Of a stretch of DNA of 64,000 nucleotides, positions 8,296 through 16,707 are shown one piece after another. This DNA comes from Nonomuraea polychroma. Its GTDB lineage: Bacteria; Actinomycetota; Actinomycetes; Streptosporangiales; Streptosporangiaceae. Location: NCBI RefSeq assembly GCF_004011505.1, contig NZ_SAUN01000001.1, positions 6,785,501 to 6,849,500 of the forward strand, written 5' to 3'. The stretch's first letter is position 1; every line of letters begins with the position of its first letter. Under the pieces are notes generated by a model. The model did not search any database. It had not been told where the DNA came from and saw nothing but the letters and a program-made list of their open reading frames with translations. The position numbers were made by a program, and so were the translations under genes.

Positions 8296-9087
8296 ATGAG
8301 CACGCTGGGGCTGGCCATGGTCGAGGCCACCCCCAGCGCCGCGCTGCGCCCCTATGTGACGCGGCTGTGCGCCTACCGCGAGCACTACGGCTCCCCGGTC
8401 ACGAGGTCGGAGGCCGCCATGCCCGGGGCCGTGCTCATCCTCGCGTTCGGCACGCCGATGGAGGTGGGCGGGGAGCGGCACACGGCGTTCGCCGGCGGGC
8501 TGGGCGACCGATTCACCGTCACCCGCGTGACCGGGCCGTGCGAGGGCGTGGAGGTGGTGCTCACGCCGTTCGGGGCCAGACGCCTGTACGCCCTGCCGCT
8601 GCGGCACCTGACGAACCTGACGGTGCCGGTCGCGGACCTGCTCGGGCCGTGGGCGGACATGGCGGTCGCCCGGCTGGCCGAGACGCCGTCGTGGCCGGAG
8701 CGGCTGGCGCTGGCCGACCGGCTGCTCACGGCCCGCATCCATGAGGGTCCCGCGCTGAGACCCGAAGTGCCGTGGGCGTGGGCACGGCTGCTGGCGTCGG
8801 GCGGGCGGCTGAGCCCTTCGTCGCTGGCGGAGTCGCTCGGCTGGAGCCACCGGCACCTCGTGGCACGTTTCCAGGACCAGATCGGGTTGCCGCCGAAGAC
8901 GGCCGCCCGGGTCATCAGGTTCGGGCGGGCCGTGCGGCTCCTGCGCTCCGGCACGCCCATCGCTCAGGTGGCGGCGGAGTGCGGCTTTTACGATCAGGCG
9001 CACATGAACCGGGAGTTCCGGGTGCTCGGGGACACGACGCCCGGTCAGATTCATCCAAGACCGGGGGACGAAGGCCGGGCATCCTGA
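8296..9087 (+). CDS. AraC family transcriptional regulator
   Basis: A 263-residue protein with an N-terminal cupin-like sensor region (DUF6597 type, about 1-150) and a C-terminal double helix-turn-helix (about 165-255). SPSSLAESLGWSHRHLVARF is the first HTH, and IAQVAAECGFYDQAHMNREF is the second recognition region with the typical AraC CGFYDQAH pattern. It starts 9 bases after the prolyl oligopeptidase stop and stops 5 bases before the next gene, so these three genes probably form an operon. The effector is unknown. Confidence 0.9.
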   Translation: MSTLGLAMVEATPSAALRPYVTRLCAYREHYGSPVTRSEAAMPGAVLILAFGTPMEVGGERHTAFAGGLGDRFTVTRVTGPCEGVEVVLTPFGARRLYALPLRHLTNLTVPVADLLGPWADMAVARLAETPSWPERLALADRLLTARIHEGPALRPEVPWAWARLLASGGRLSPSSLAESLGWSHRHLVARFQDQIGLPPKTAARVIRFGRAVRLLRSGTPIAQVAAECGFYDQAHMNREFRVLGDTTPGQIHPRPGDEGRAS

Positions 9088-9092
9088 GCGTC

Positions 9093-9443
9093 ATGGAGCG
9101 AACCGTTTACGCACAAGCCCGCTACGAGGACTGCCAGGCCGCGATCGACTTCCTGACCAGCGCGTTCGGGTTCCAGGTGCACGAGGCGTCCAAGAACGAC
9201 GAAGGCAAGGTCCACCACGCCGAGCTGCTGGTCGGCAATGACATGATCATGATCGGCGAGGGGCGGCCCGGCGGGCCCGGCATCTACGTCGCGGTCGGCG
9301 ACGTCGACGCCCATCATGACCGTGCCAAGGCGGCGGGGGCCGCGATCACCATGGAGCTGGTCGACCAGCCGTACGGGTCGCGCGAGTACGGCTGCACGGA
9401 CCCGCAGGGCAACACCTGGTGGTTCGGGACGTACCGGCCATGA
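9093..9443 (+). CDS. VOC/glyoxalase-fold protein
   Basis: A 116-residue single-domain VOC protein. It begins MERTVYAQARYEDCQAAIDF and has the PhnB-like second half PYGSREYGCTDPQGNTWWF, typical of the glyoxalase/bleomycin-resistance superfamily. Placement behind the AraC regulator is a common actinobacterial arrangement. Substrate and metal use cannot be assigned from sequence alone. Confidence 0.85.
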   Translation: MERTVYAQARYEDCQAAIDFLTSAFGFQVHEASKNDEGKVHHAELLVGNDMIMIGEGRPGGPGIYVAVGDVDAHHDRAKAAGAAITMELVDQPYGSREYGCTDPQGNTWWFGTYRP

Positions 9444-9479
9444 GCCTGCTCAAAGCAGAGCCGCTGCTCGGGCGTGCGG

Positions 9480-9636
9480 CCGGGCGGATGGAGGGGCCCG
9501 ATACCTGCTGGTGATGTCGCCGGGAACGGTGCGGCTGATCGAAGAGGTCCACTCGGCACCGGACCGCTCGGGGAGCGGCTTCGGGAGCTGTTCGAGCGGC
9601 GCGGCTGTGAGTACCTGCCGGACCTGTGGGCGGAGT
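9480..9636 (+). pseudogene. Possible frameshifted gene remnant
   Basis: One frame reads MSPGTVRLIEEVHSAPD and then turns into low-complexity sequence. A second frame continues sensibly from about 9564 as LGERLRELFERRGCEYLPD to a TGA at 9634-9636. Joined by one base shift near 9564 they would make one helical C-terminus. No parent family was recognised. The surrounding 9444-9743 interval holds nothing else that I can support. Confidence 0.35.
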
Positions 9637-9743
9637 GAGCCGGGGCGACCGGAGGACGCCGCGGCGCCTGCGCGCCTCGTGAAACGAGCACGTCACGGGC
9701 AGGCTGATCGTGACGACCCGTTTTGCGGGGCAGGGGTGGCGGC

Positions 9744-10532
9744 ATGCGTATCGCCACGCTGAACCTCTGGGCTCGCCACGGAGACTGGCCCGCGCGCCGT
9801 CAGGTCCTCGCGGAGGGTCTCCGCTCGCTCGCCCCGGACCTCGTGGCCTTCCAGGAATCGGTGGTGAGCGATTCCTACGATCAGGTCGCCGATCTGCTCG
9901 GACCGGCGTACCACATCGTGCACCAAGGCTCGGCCGAGCCGGACGGGACCCGCTCGTCCATCGCCTCCCGCCGGCCGTTCGGGGCGCTTCGGGCGGCGCG
10001 GATGCCGGTCACCGACCGTGTGGATCTCGCGGAATTCGCGGCCTGGGTGGGGGTGGCCGAGGTACGGGCGCCCTCGCCGCTGCTGTTCGTCAACCACAAG
10101 CCGTCGTTCAGGCTCGGGCACGAGCGGGAACGCGAGCTGCAGGCCGTTGCGGCAGCCCGGCTGATCGAGGAGGTCCTGGACGGCCGCGACGTGCCGGTTG
10201 TGGTGGCGGGCGACTTCGACGCGGTGCCGGAGTCGGCGAGCATGCGGTTCTGGCGCGGCCTGCAGTCTCTGGAGGGGATGAGCGTCTGTTACCGGGACCT
10301 GTGGGAGTGGGCCCTCCCGGGTGTGGACGGGCACACGTTCACACCGGCCAACCCCCTGGTGACGAGTGGGAACTGGCCGTTGGAGAGCGGGCGGCGCATC
10401 GACTACCTACTGCTCCGCTGCACGGGGAACGGGCCGTCCCTGCGGCTGCAGCGCTGCTGGCAGATCTTCGACGCGCCGGTGGGCGGCGTGTGGGCGAGCG
10501 ACCACTTCGGCGTGGCGGCCGACCTGAGCTGA
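9744..10532 (+). CDS. Endonuclease/exonuclease/phosphatase family protein
   Basis: A 262-residue metal-dependent phosphodiester or phosphoesterase of the EEP superfamily. Motifs in order: MRIATLNLW (Asn), LVAFQE (metal-binding Glu), LLFVNHKPS, VVVAGDFDAVPES (general-base region), and GGVWASDHFGVAADL (catalytic SDH-type His). Starting at the ATG of MRIATLN matches the family; an upstream in-frame ATG at 9723 adds only a Gly/Arg stretch. There is no signal peptide, so it is probably cytoplasmic. The substrate could be a nucleic acid, an inositol phosphate or a lipid. Confidence 0.85.
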   Translation: MRIATLNLWARHGDWPARRQVLAEGLRSLAPDLVAFQESVVSDSYDQVADLLGPAYHIVHQGSAEPDGTRSSIASRRPFGALRAARMPVTDRVDLAEFAAWVGVAEVRAPSPLLFVNHKPSFRLGHERERELQAVAAARLIEEVLDGRDVPVVVAGDFDAVPESASMRFWRGLQSLEGMSVCYRDLWEWALPGVDGHTFTPANPLVTSGNWPLESGRRIDYLLLRCTGNGPSLRLQRCWQIFDAPVGGVWASDHFGVAADLS

Positions 10533-10573
10533 GCCGCCGGTTCTGTCGGTGTCGGCTGGCACCATCTCGGACC

Positions 10574-11215
10574 ATGACGACCGACCTCCTGACCCCATAC
10601 CGCTGGCTGCTGCAGTCTGACGGTCCGCTGGGTGACATCTACTGCGTGTCCTTTTTCCGCGGGCTCCGTCCCGTCGAGGTGCTGCACCGGTTCGGCGGGC
10701 CGGGTGAGCCGTCCACACGCGAGATGACCTTCGAGGAGCTGGAGGAGGAGGTGCTGGAGTTCGTCCACGGGAGCGACGGCGGGCTGGGGGGTGGCTACGT
10801 CGGGGTGGTCGAGGCCGGCGCGTGGAGCGTGGCCGTCGAGTTATGGGGCTGGTACGCGTCCCTCGTGGAGACCGCACCCCGGCTGTCCCAGGGGTGCGAG
10901 ATGGTAGCCGTGAGCCGACACGACTACGCCGAGGACGGCTTCACCTATGCCGTTGGAGGCGCGGTCGTCTCCGCCTTCACCCCAAACCGGTCCTACGATC
11001 GATTCGGCAACGATCCGCGTAGGCTCGACGACCTAATGCGCCGGGCAGGGCTGGCGTTGGCGGAGCCCGACGACGATGCGGACTGGGATGACGCGGTCGA
11101 GCACGGGCTGGCGCGCACGTTCGTGCTGGCGGCCGAGATCACCGGCGTGCCTATGTCCCCTGCCCTGCTCAACCGCCCTCTCCTCGTCGGCCCCGTCGCC
11201 GACGCCCACACCTGA
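10574..11215 (+). CDS. DUF6461 family protein
   Basis: A 213-residue acidic cytoplasmic protein of the actinobacterial DUF6461 type. It opens PYRWLLQSDGPLGDIYCVSF followed by GLRPVEVLHRFG, and carries the W-rich core GAWSVAVELWGWYAS. Members are common in Streptomyces and relatives, often in several paralogues, with no known function. The last third (about 145-213) covers GLALAEPDDDADWD and LAAEITGVPMSPALL. It starts 41 bases after the phosphatase-fold gene and could be co-transcribed. Confidence 0.7.
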   Translation: MTTDLLTPYRWLLQSDGPLGDIYCVSFFRGLRPVEVLHRFGGPGEPSTREMTFEELEEEVLEFVHGSDGGLGGGYVGVVEAGAWSVAVELWGWYASLVETAPRLSQGCEMVAVSRHDYAEDGFTYAVGGAVVSAFTPNRSYDRFGNDPRRLDDLMRRAGLALAEPDDDADWDDAVEHGLARTFVLAAEITGVPMSPALLNRPLLVGPVADAHT

Positions 11216-11438
11216 TAGCGCCGCTCCATGTTCGTCGGGCCCCTCCCCCAAGAAGCCCTCGCCCTCCACCCGAGCCCGGCCGCTGACTCTCCGCCGTTGT
11301 CCGCCGAGAGCCGCACCCAGAGACCTCCGCCCAAGTAGAGCACGTGATTCTTCGCCCATCGCCCATCGCCAAAGACCGCAGCCCAGCACCCGTGTCTCCC
11401 CAGAGCGCCTCTGCCCTGCACCGCTTCTCCCCCAAAGA

Positions 11439-11468
11439 CCTCCGCCGAAATACGGCGGGTGGCGGAGG
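11439..11468. terminator. Hairpin between DUF6461 gene and purU (convergent)
   Basis: CCTCCGCC (11439-11446) pairs with GGCGGAGG (11461-11468). A competing inner hairpin, CCGCCG (11442-11447) with CGGCGG (11453-11458), uses the same bases. The rest of 11216-11495 is C-rich with no ORF that I believe. It lies between convergent genes and probably acts as a bidirectional terminator. Confidence 0.5.
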
Positions 11469-11495
11469 AACGTAGGGCACTCCCCCCGGGGTGGG

Positions 11496-12371
11496 CTAGC
11501 GCGGGAAGACGATGGTCTTGTGGCCGTCCAGCAGCACCCGCTGCTCGGCGTGCCACTTGACCGCCCTGGCCAGCGTCACGCACTCCACGTCCCGCCCGAT
11601 CGCCACCAGGTCCTCGGGCGAGTGGCTGTGGTTGACCCTGGCCACCTCCTGCTCGATGATCGGCCCTTCGTCCAGGTCGGAGGTCACGTAGTGGGCGGTG
11701 GCGCCGATCAGCTTGACCCCTCGGTCATAGGCCTGGTGGTAGGGCTTGGCGCCCTTGAACGACGGCAGGAACGAGTGGTGGATGTTGATCGCCCGCCCGG
11801 CCAGCTTCTCGCACAGGTCCTGCGAGAGCACCTGCATGTAGCGGGCCAGCACCACCAGGTCCACCTGGTAGTGCTCGACCAGCGCCAGCACCTCGGCCTC
11901 CTGCCTGGGCTTGGTCTCCGGGGTGACCGGCAGGTGGTGGTAGTCGATGCCGTACGACTGCGTGAGCGGCCGCAGGTCGGGATGGTTGGACACGACGGCC
12001 ACGATGTCGATGCCGAGAGTCTTGGCCTTGACCCGGTAGAGCAGGTCGTTGAGGCAGTGGTCGAACTTGCTGACCATGATCAGCACCCGCGGCTTCCTCG
12101 CCACGTCGCGCACCGTGAACTCCATGGCGAAGTCGGGCGCGAGCGCCGCGAAGGCCGCGTTGAGCTCGTCCTCGCCCAGCGGTCCGGCGAACTGCACGCG
12201 CATGAAGAAGCGCTGCGCGACCCTGTCGCCGAACTGCTGGCTCTCGATGATGTTGCATCCGTTCCGCGCCAGCAGGCCGGAGACGGCGGCCACCACACCG
12301 GGCCGGTCGGGGCAGGACAGCGTCAGGATGTATTCGGCTGGGCTGGTCACTTCGTTCACTCTCGCGGACAT
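11496..12371 (-). CDS. purU: Formyltetrahydrofolate deformylase
   Basis: A 291-residue PurU, which hydrolyses 10-formyl-tetrahydrofolate to formate and tetrahydrofolate and so balances one-carbon pools. It has an N-terminal ACT regulatory domain (YILTLSCPDRPGVVAAVSGL, about 13-85) and a formyltransferase domain with RVLIMVSKFDHCLNDLLYR, the catalytic NIHHSFLPSFKGAKPYHQA (His, Asn) and the downstream TSDLDEGPIIEQEV (catalytic Asp). The length is normal. It is divergent from the phosphate transporter gene. Confidence 0.96.
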   Translation of the reverse strand: MSARVNEVTSPAEYILTLSCPDRPGVVAAVSGLLARNGCNIIESQQFGDRVAQRFFMRVQFAGPLGEDELNAAFAALAPDFAMEFTVRDVARKPRVLIMVSKFDHCLNDLLYRVKAKTLGIDIVAVVSNHPDLRPLTQSYGIDYHHLPVTPETKPRQEAEVLALVEHYQVDLVVLARYMQVLSQDLCEKLAGRAINIHHSFLPSFKGAKPYHQAYDRGVKLIGATAHYVTSDLDEGPIIEQEVARVNHSHSPEDLVAIGRDVECVTLARAVKWHAEQRVLLDGHKTIVFPR

Positions 12372-12622
12372 GGGAATCGTCGGGTGCCTTGCGGCTGGTC
12401 TGGGCAGATTACCGGTCGCCGCGCGCGTCCGGCGCTACGTCCCGTCACGTACGCGGCACGATCGAGCGTACCCGGCGCGACGCCGTGTCTCCGGCGTCGG
12501 CTGATCGCCCACATCTTGGGTAGTTGTCGGGCATTCCAGCCCACGGCGGTCGCCACTGGTGCGAGGCAGCCGGGACATGTGCCAGGAACCTAGGACGTCC
12601 CGCCACAACCTGGCGGGCGGGG

Positions 12623-13579
12623 ATGGAGTACGCGCTTTTGGACGCCGCCGTTCTGATCGTGGTCGCGGGCCTGTTCGCGGTCGTGTCCGGGGTCAACGAC
12701 GGGGGCGCCCTGCTCGCCACCGGGCTCAAGCTGCCCACGGTGCGCCCGGCCACCGGCATCCTCGCCCTGGTGGTGATGGTGGCGGTCGTGCCGCTGGTCA
12801 CGCACCAGGTGGCGCGGACGTTCGTGACCAGGCTGGCGAGCTTCCAGGAGCCCGGCGGCAAGATCGCGACGACGGTCGCGGTGATCTCGGCCCTGGCCGT
12901 GGTGGCGGTGCTCAGCGCGAAGGGCCGCCCGACCAGCCTCACCCTCGCCATCGTGGGCGGGCTGACCGGGGCCGGGCTCGGGTGGGGGCTGCAGGTCTCG
13001 GCGGGGTCGGTCGCGCTGGTGCTGGCTTTCGGCCTGGCTGCGCCGGCCATCGGGGGGCTGCTGGCGTGGGCGCTCATCCGGGTGCTGCCGGCGATGACCA
13101 CGGCGCGGAGGCTGGCGTTCTTGCATCGGGCGGGCTTCCTGCTCCAGACCGTCGCGTACGCGGCCAACGACGGCCAGAAGATGCTGTCCGTGTTCATGAT
13201 CGCACTGGGCTTCTCAGGCGCGCCACTGCTGTACACGTCGATGGTGGCCGCGCTGTTCGCTCTCGGCACCCTGTACGGGCTGCCCAAGGCCGGGCGCACG
13301 CTCAGCCGCGAGATCATCGTCTTCCGGCCTACGCACGGGGTCGCCGCGGAGCTCGCGGCGGGCGTGGCGGTGATCGGCTGCGCGGCCGTCGGCATGCCGG
13401 TGAGCATGACCCAGGCCGTCGCCGGAGGACTCGTCGGCGCGGGCATGGCCCAGGGCGGCCGACGGGTCCGCTGGTACGCCGCGGTCAAGATAGGCACGGC
13501 GTGGATTCTCACCCTGCCGGCGAGCGCGCTGCTGGGCGGGGTGGGGGCCTTCGCGGTGAAGGGGATGACGCAGTGGTGA
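12623..13579 (+). CDS. Inorganic phosphate transporter, PiT family
   Basis: A 318-residue integral membrane protein, the low-affinity phosphate (metal-phosphate) symporter type. The PiT duplicated signature appears twice: VSGVNDGGALLATG near the N-terminus and YAANDGQKMLSVFM in the second half. About 8-9 hydrophobic segments are visible. The ATG at 12623 is preceded by GGCGGGCGGGG; a longer open frame from 12524 adds a non-hydrophobic Arg/Cys-rich stretch and is unlikely. The DUF47 gene follows 37 bases later, the classic PiT partner. Confidence 0.88.
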   Translation: MEYALLDAAVLIVVAGLFAVVSGVNDGGALLATGLKLPTVRPATGILALVVMVAVVPLVTHQVARTFVTRLASFQEPGGKIATTVAVISALAVVAVLSAKGRPTSLTLAIVGGLTGAGLGWGLQVSAGSVALVLAFGLAAPAIGGLLAWALIRVLPAMTTARRLAFLHRAGFLLQTVAYAANDGQKMLSVFMIALGFSGAPLLYTSMVAALFALGTLYGLPKAGRTLSREIIVFRPTHGVAAELAAGVAVIGCAAVGMPVSMTQAVAGGLVGAGMAQGGRRVRWYAAVKIGTAWILTLPASALLGGVGAFAVKGMTQW

Positions 13580-13616
13580 TCGGATCGCCGGCGACGTACG
13601 GGAAGGCAGGCAGACG

Positions 13617-14249
13617 ATGAAGCGGCTGCGGCGGATCAGGGATCTGCTGGCCGGTCGCATGGACAGCGCGATCACCGAGGCCCTGCTCGGGCAGCTCCAG
13701 GCGACCAAGGAGGGGGCGTGGCTGGCAATGGCCATGATCGGTGGCGAGGTGGGCCGCACGGGGGCGCACGAACAGATGCGCTCGATCGAGCATCTCGGCG
13801 ACGAGGAGCGCGCCCGCCTCGTCGACGAGCTCAAGACCGCCATCGTCACGCCCATCGATCCGGAGGACCTGTTCCGGCTGTCGCGCTCGATCGACGACGT
13901 GCTCGACTCGCTGCGGGACTTCGTCCGCGAGTCCCACCTCTACCGGGTCCCCGACCAGATCCGCTTCAGTCCCCTGCTCGACCAGGTGATCGTCGGCATC
14001 GACGCACTCGAGAACGCGGTCCGCGGCCTCGCCTCCCGTCCTTCCGGGGTGGTGGCCGACGCGCTGGAGGCCAAGAAGGCGGGCGGGGCCATCCGGCGCA
14101 TGTACCAGTACGAGATCTCGCGGATCTTCTCCGCGGAGCTGACGGCGAACGCCATGAAGGAGCGGGAGCTGGTCCGCCGCCTGGAGATCGTCGGCATGGC
14201 CATCGGCGACGCGGCCGACGCGATCGCGGACGGCGCGATGAAACGCTGA
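13617..14249 (+). CDS. DUF47 (PhoU-like) phosphate transport regulator
   Basis: A 210-residue all-helical protein of the PhoU-like DUF47 family, expected to bind the cytoplasmic face of the PiT transporter and modulate uptake. Diagnostic stretches are EEHARLVDELKTAIVTPIDP-like sequence (here DEERARLVDELKTAIVTPID), DPEDLFRLSRSIDDVLD, and the C-terminal RRLEIVGMAIGDAADAIAD. It is the second gene of a two-gene phosphate-uptake operon. The 65 bases to the convergent SDR gene hold no clear terminator. Confidence 0.88.
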   Translation: MKRLRRIRDLLAGRMDSAITEALLGQLQATKEGAWLAMAMIGGEVGRTGAHEQMRSIEHLGDEERARLVDELKTAIVTPIDPEDLFRLSRSIDDVLDSLRDFVRESHLYRVPDQIRFSPLLDQVIVGIDALENAVRGLASRPSGVVADALEAKKAGGAIRRMYQYEISRIFSAELTANAMKERELVRRLEIVGMAIGDAADAIADGAMKR

Positions 14250-14314
14250 CCTCGGCACCTTCCTCCAGCGCCGGCGATCCTCACCCGCAAGCGGCGCGCG
14301 CTCGGGGAGAAGGG

Positions 14315-15280
14315 TCAGCGCAGCGGGGCGAACGCGTTGACGCCGGTCAGGTCGGCCGAAAGCTGCCACAAACGTGCCGCCTCGTCCGGGTCGACCGCGT
14401 ATGGACGCACTCCCGGCCCAGGCTTCTCGTCCGTGATCAACTCCGTGATGTCACAGTCCTCGCAGTAGACGCCGCCCATGCCGGCCAGCTGCGGCGAGGT
14501 GGCCGCCCATACCTGGGTGGCCGCGCCCTGCTCGGGCGTCTTGAAGCTGGGGTCCAGCGCGTTGCCCGCCTCGTCGATCCACCCGGCCGCGACCATCTCC
14601 TCCCTGGGCAGATGCCGCTGCAGCGGCGTCAGGATGGCGCCGGGGTGCAGCGAGAACGCGCGTACCCCGGCGTCCCGCCCGAGCGCGTCGAGTCGCACGG
14701 CGAACAGGATGTTGGCCGTCTTCGCCTGCCCGTACGCCAGCCACTTGTCATATCCCCGCTCGAACTGCACGTCGTCCCACCGGATGCCCGAATGGCGGTG
14801 ACCGCCGGACGAGACGGACACGACCCTGCCCTGGCCGCTGGCGATGGCCGGCCACAGGCGGTTGACGAGCGCGTAGTGCCCGAGGTGGTTGGTGGCGAAC
14901 TGCGCCTCCCAGCCGGGGCCGACCCGCGTCTCCGGGCAGGCCATGATGCCCGCGTTGGCGATGACGATCTCGGCGCTGCGGCCGGTGGCGAGGAAACGCT
15001 CCGAGAACCGCTGTACGCTCTCCAGATCGGCGAGGTCGAGCTCGTCCACCTCGACCCCGTCGATGCCCCCGACCGCCTCCTGAGCGGTCTCGGGACGCCG
15101 GGCGGGGACGACGACGCGGGCCCCGGCGCGAGCGAGCGCACGCGTGGTCTCCAGCCCGAGACCGGAGTAGCCCCCCGTGACGATCGCCAGCTTCCCGGAC
15201 AGATCGATCCCTCGGAGTACGTCGTCCGCCGTGCTCCTGGCGCCGAAGCCCGACCCGATCTTGTGCTGTGGCGTTGTCAT
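14315..15280 (-). CDS. SDR family oxidoreductase
   Basis: A 321-residue NAD(P)-dependent short-chain dehydrogenase, retinol/protochlorophyllide-reductase-like in length. The Rossmann glycine motif is TGGYSGLGLETT near residue 35. The NAG motif is ANAGIMA, the catalytic Ser region is VVSVSSGGH, and Tyr-x-x-x-Lys appears as YGQAKTAN. A GTG three codons upstream (15289) is an alternative start. The substrate is not predictable. It is convergent with the DUF47 gene. Confidence 0.88.
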   Translation of the reverse strand: MTTPQHKIGSGFGARSTADDVLRGIDLSGKLAIVTGGYSGLGLETTRALARAGARVVVPARRPETAQEAVGGIDGVEVDELDLADLESVQRFSERFLATGRSAEIVIANAGIMACPETRVGPGWEAQFATNHLGHYALVNRLWPAIASGQGRVVSVSSGGHRHSGIRWDDVQFERGYDKWLAYGQAKTANILFAVRLDALGRDAGVRAFSLHPGAILTPLQRHLPREEMVAAGWIDEAGNALDPSFKTPEQGAATQVWAATSPQLAGMGGVYCEDCDITELITDEKPGPGVRPYAVDPDEAARLWQLSADLTGVNAFAPLR

Positions 15281-15344
15281 GGCTTCCACGCTACGAAGTG
15301 GAGCGCGCTCCAGGTCAAATCCCGCACGGCGACAGGCAGCGGGG

Positions 15345-15521
15345 CTACCGGGGAAGGGGGGCCAGCTGCGCGAGGTGGTCGCTGCGCCCGTCGGCGAAGT
15401 CGGCGTCCGTGAAGCCCAGCGTGCGCCGGTTGTTGACGTAGTTGGGCAGGGTCAGGTCGTAGGCCATGTGGGCGCGGGCGATCTGAAAGGGGAAACGTAG
15501 GAGCCGGAGCCGCCAGGGCAT
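15345..15521 (-). pseudogene. C-terminal remnant of an LLM-class F420-dependent oxidoreductase
   Basis: A 58-codon leftward frame whose last part, LTLPNYVNNRRTLGFTDADF then ADG, reads like the C-terminal end of F420-dependent luciferase-like monooxygenases (pattern PxYxNNxRxLGFTxxD). The TIM-barrel body is absent. The frame's own ATG at 15521 leads with Arg/Leu-rich sequence, so it is more likely decay than a functional miniprotein. It lies between the SDR gene and the Nudix gene. Confidence 0.5.
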
Positions 15522-15539
15522 GCCGGTAATGTCTGCCCA

Positions 15540-15983
15540 ATGGAGGCCACGAACGATCGCCCCGCCGCCCGCGTGGTCTGCCTGGACCGCGACGGCAGGG
15601 TGCTGCTGATGCACTGGTACGACCGCGTCAGCCGCACCGACGTATGGGAGCCCCCGGGTGGCGGCATCGACCCCGGCGAGACCCCGCTGGAGGCGGCCAG
15701 GCGGGAACTGGCCGAGGAGACCAGGCTGCCCGGCGAGGCCGTCCTGGACCACTACGTCGAGGTCGAGCGGGATTTCACCTGGCTGGGCGTCCATTACGTC
15801 AAGACAGAGCCCTTCTACCTGGCCAGGTTCGACACCCCCCGCCCGCACGTCGATCCAGGCGAGCTCACGGAGGAGGAACGTCAGGCGTACCTGGGCTACG
15901 CGTGGGCCGAGGAACTGCCCGAGGCGGTCGATCCGCCGGAGCTGGCGAAGGTCGTCGAGCGGCTCACCCGAGATCGAGCGTGA
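15540..15983 (+). CDS. Nudix hydrolase
   Basis: A 147-residue pyrophosphohydrolase. The Nudix box (GX5EX7REUXEEXGU) is nearly complete at about residues 39-63: GGGIDPGETPLEAARREL followed by AEETRLPG, with Thr in place of the usual last Gly. Typical substrates are nucleoside diphosphates linked to X; the exact one is unknown. The 3' end overlaps the convergent MBL gene by 20 bases. Confidence 0.9.
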   Translation: MEATNDRPAARVVCLDRDGRVLLMHWYDRVSRTDVWEPPGGGIDPGETPLEAARRELAEETRLPGEAVLDHYVEVERDFTWLGVHYVKTEPFYLARFDTPRPHVDPGELTEEERQAYLGYAWAEELPEAVDPPELAKVVERLTRDRA

Positions 15984-16707
15984 GACCGCCGGAGGCGACG
16001 GACAGCGGGCCGCCGTAGGAGCGGGCCGCCGCCGCGAGCGCGGGCTCCGCCGGGGTGTCCGGCCACAGGTGGGTGAGCAGCAGCCGCGCCGCCCCGGCCG
16101 ACGACGCGGTACGGCCCGCGTCCAGCGCGCTGGACAGGTAAGGCGCGTCCTCTTCGGGGACTCGTTCCGGATATGTCGCCTCCGCCACGAACAAGTCCGC
16201 GTCCTTGGCCAGGGCGATCAGCTCGGGCGACGGCCCGGTGTCACCCGTGTACGCGATCACTCGCCCGCCGCCGCTCAGCCGCAGTCCCGCATTCGGCACG
16301 TGATGCGGCACATCGAAGGCGTCCAGCCGGAAGGGCCCGACCTCGACCGGCGTGCCGGGACTGAGCTCGTGCAGGGCGAAGCTCCCCGCCAGCATGCGGC
16401 GGTTGTCCAGCGCGAGCACGGCGTCCAGCGCGCCCGGCGGAGCGTGGACCGGCAGCGCAGGCGCCGGCTCATCGGCCAGGGCACGGGCACGCAGCAGCGG
16501 GTTGAGGTCGGCGCAGTGATCAGGATGCCCGTGGGTGACCAGCACCGCGTCCACCTCGTCGGCCCGCATCAGCTCCAGCAGCCGCGGCAACGTGGCGTAG
16601 CCGGGATCGACGAGGACACGGTAGCCCTCGTGCTCGACGACGTATCCGCTGCACGCCTGCCCTGCCGCGGGCCAGGCCCCGCACCCGCCCAGCACGGTGA
16701 ACCGCAT
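15964..16707 (-). CDS. MBL-fold metallo-hydrolase
   Basis: A 247-residue metallo-beta-lactamase-fold protein of the RNase Z/ElaC-like cyclic-phosphodiesterase branch. The metal motif HxHxDH is in LVTHGHPDHCADLNPLL, further ligands are in VPHHVPNAG and YTGDTGPSPEL, and the late His is LLLTHLWPDT. Its start codon overlaps the stop of the upstream serine hydrolase gene (TGATG), so it is the last gene of the TetR-serine hydrolase-MBL unit. The substrate is unknown. Confidence 0.88.
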   Translation of the reverse strand: MRFTVLGGCGAWPAAGQACSGYVVEHEGYRVLVDPGYATLPRLLELMRADEVDAVLVTHGHPDHCADLNPLLRARALADEPAPALPVHAPPGALDAVLALDNRRMLAGSFALHELSPGTPVEVGPFRLDAFDVPHHVPNAGLRLSGGGRVIAYTGDTGPSPELIALAKDADLFVAEATYPERVPEEDAPYLSSALDAGRTASSAGAARLLLTHLWPDTPAEPALAAAARSYGGPLSVASGGLTLDLG

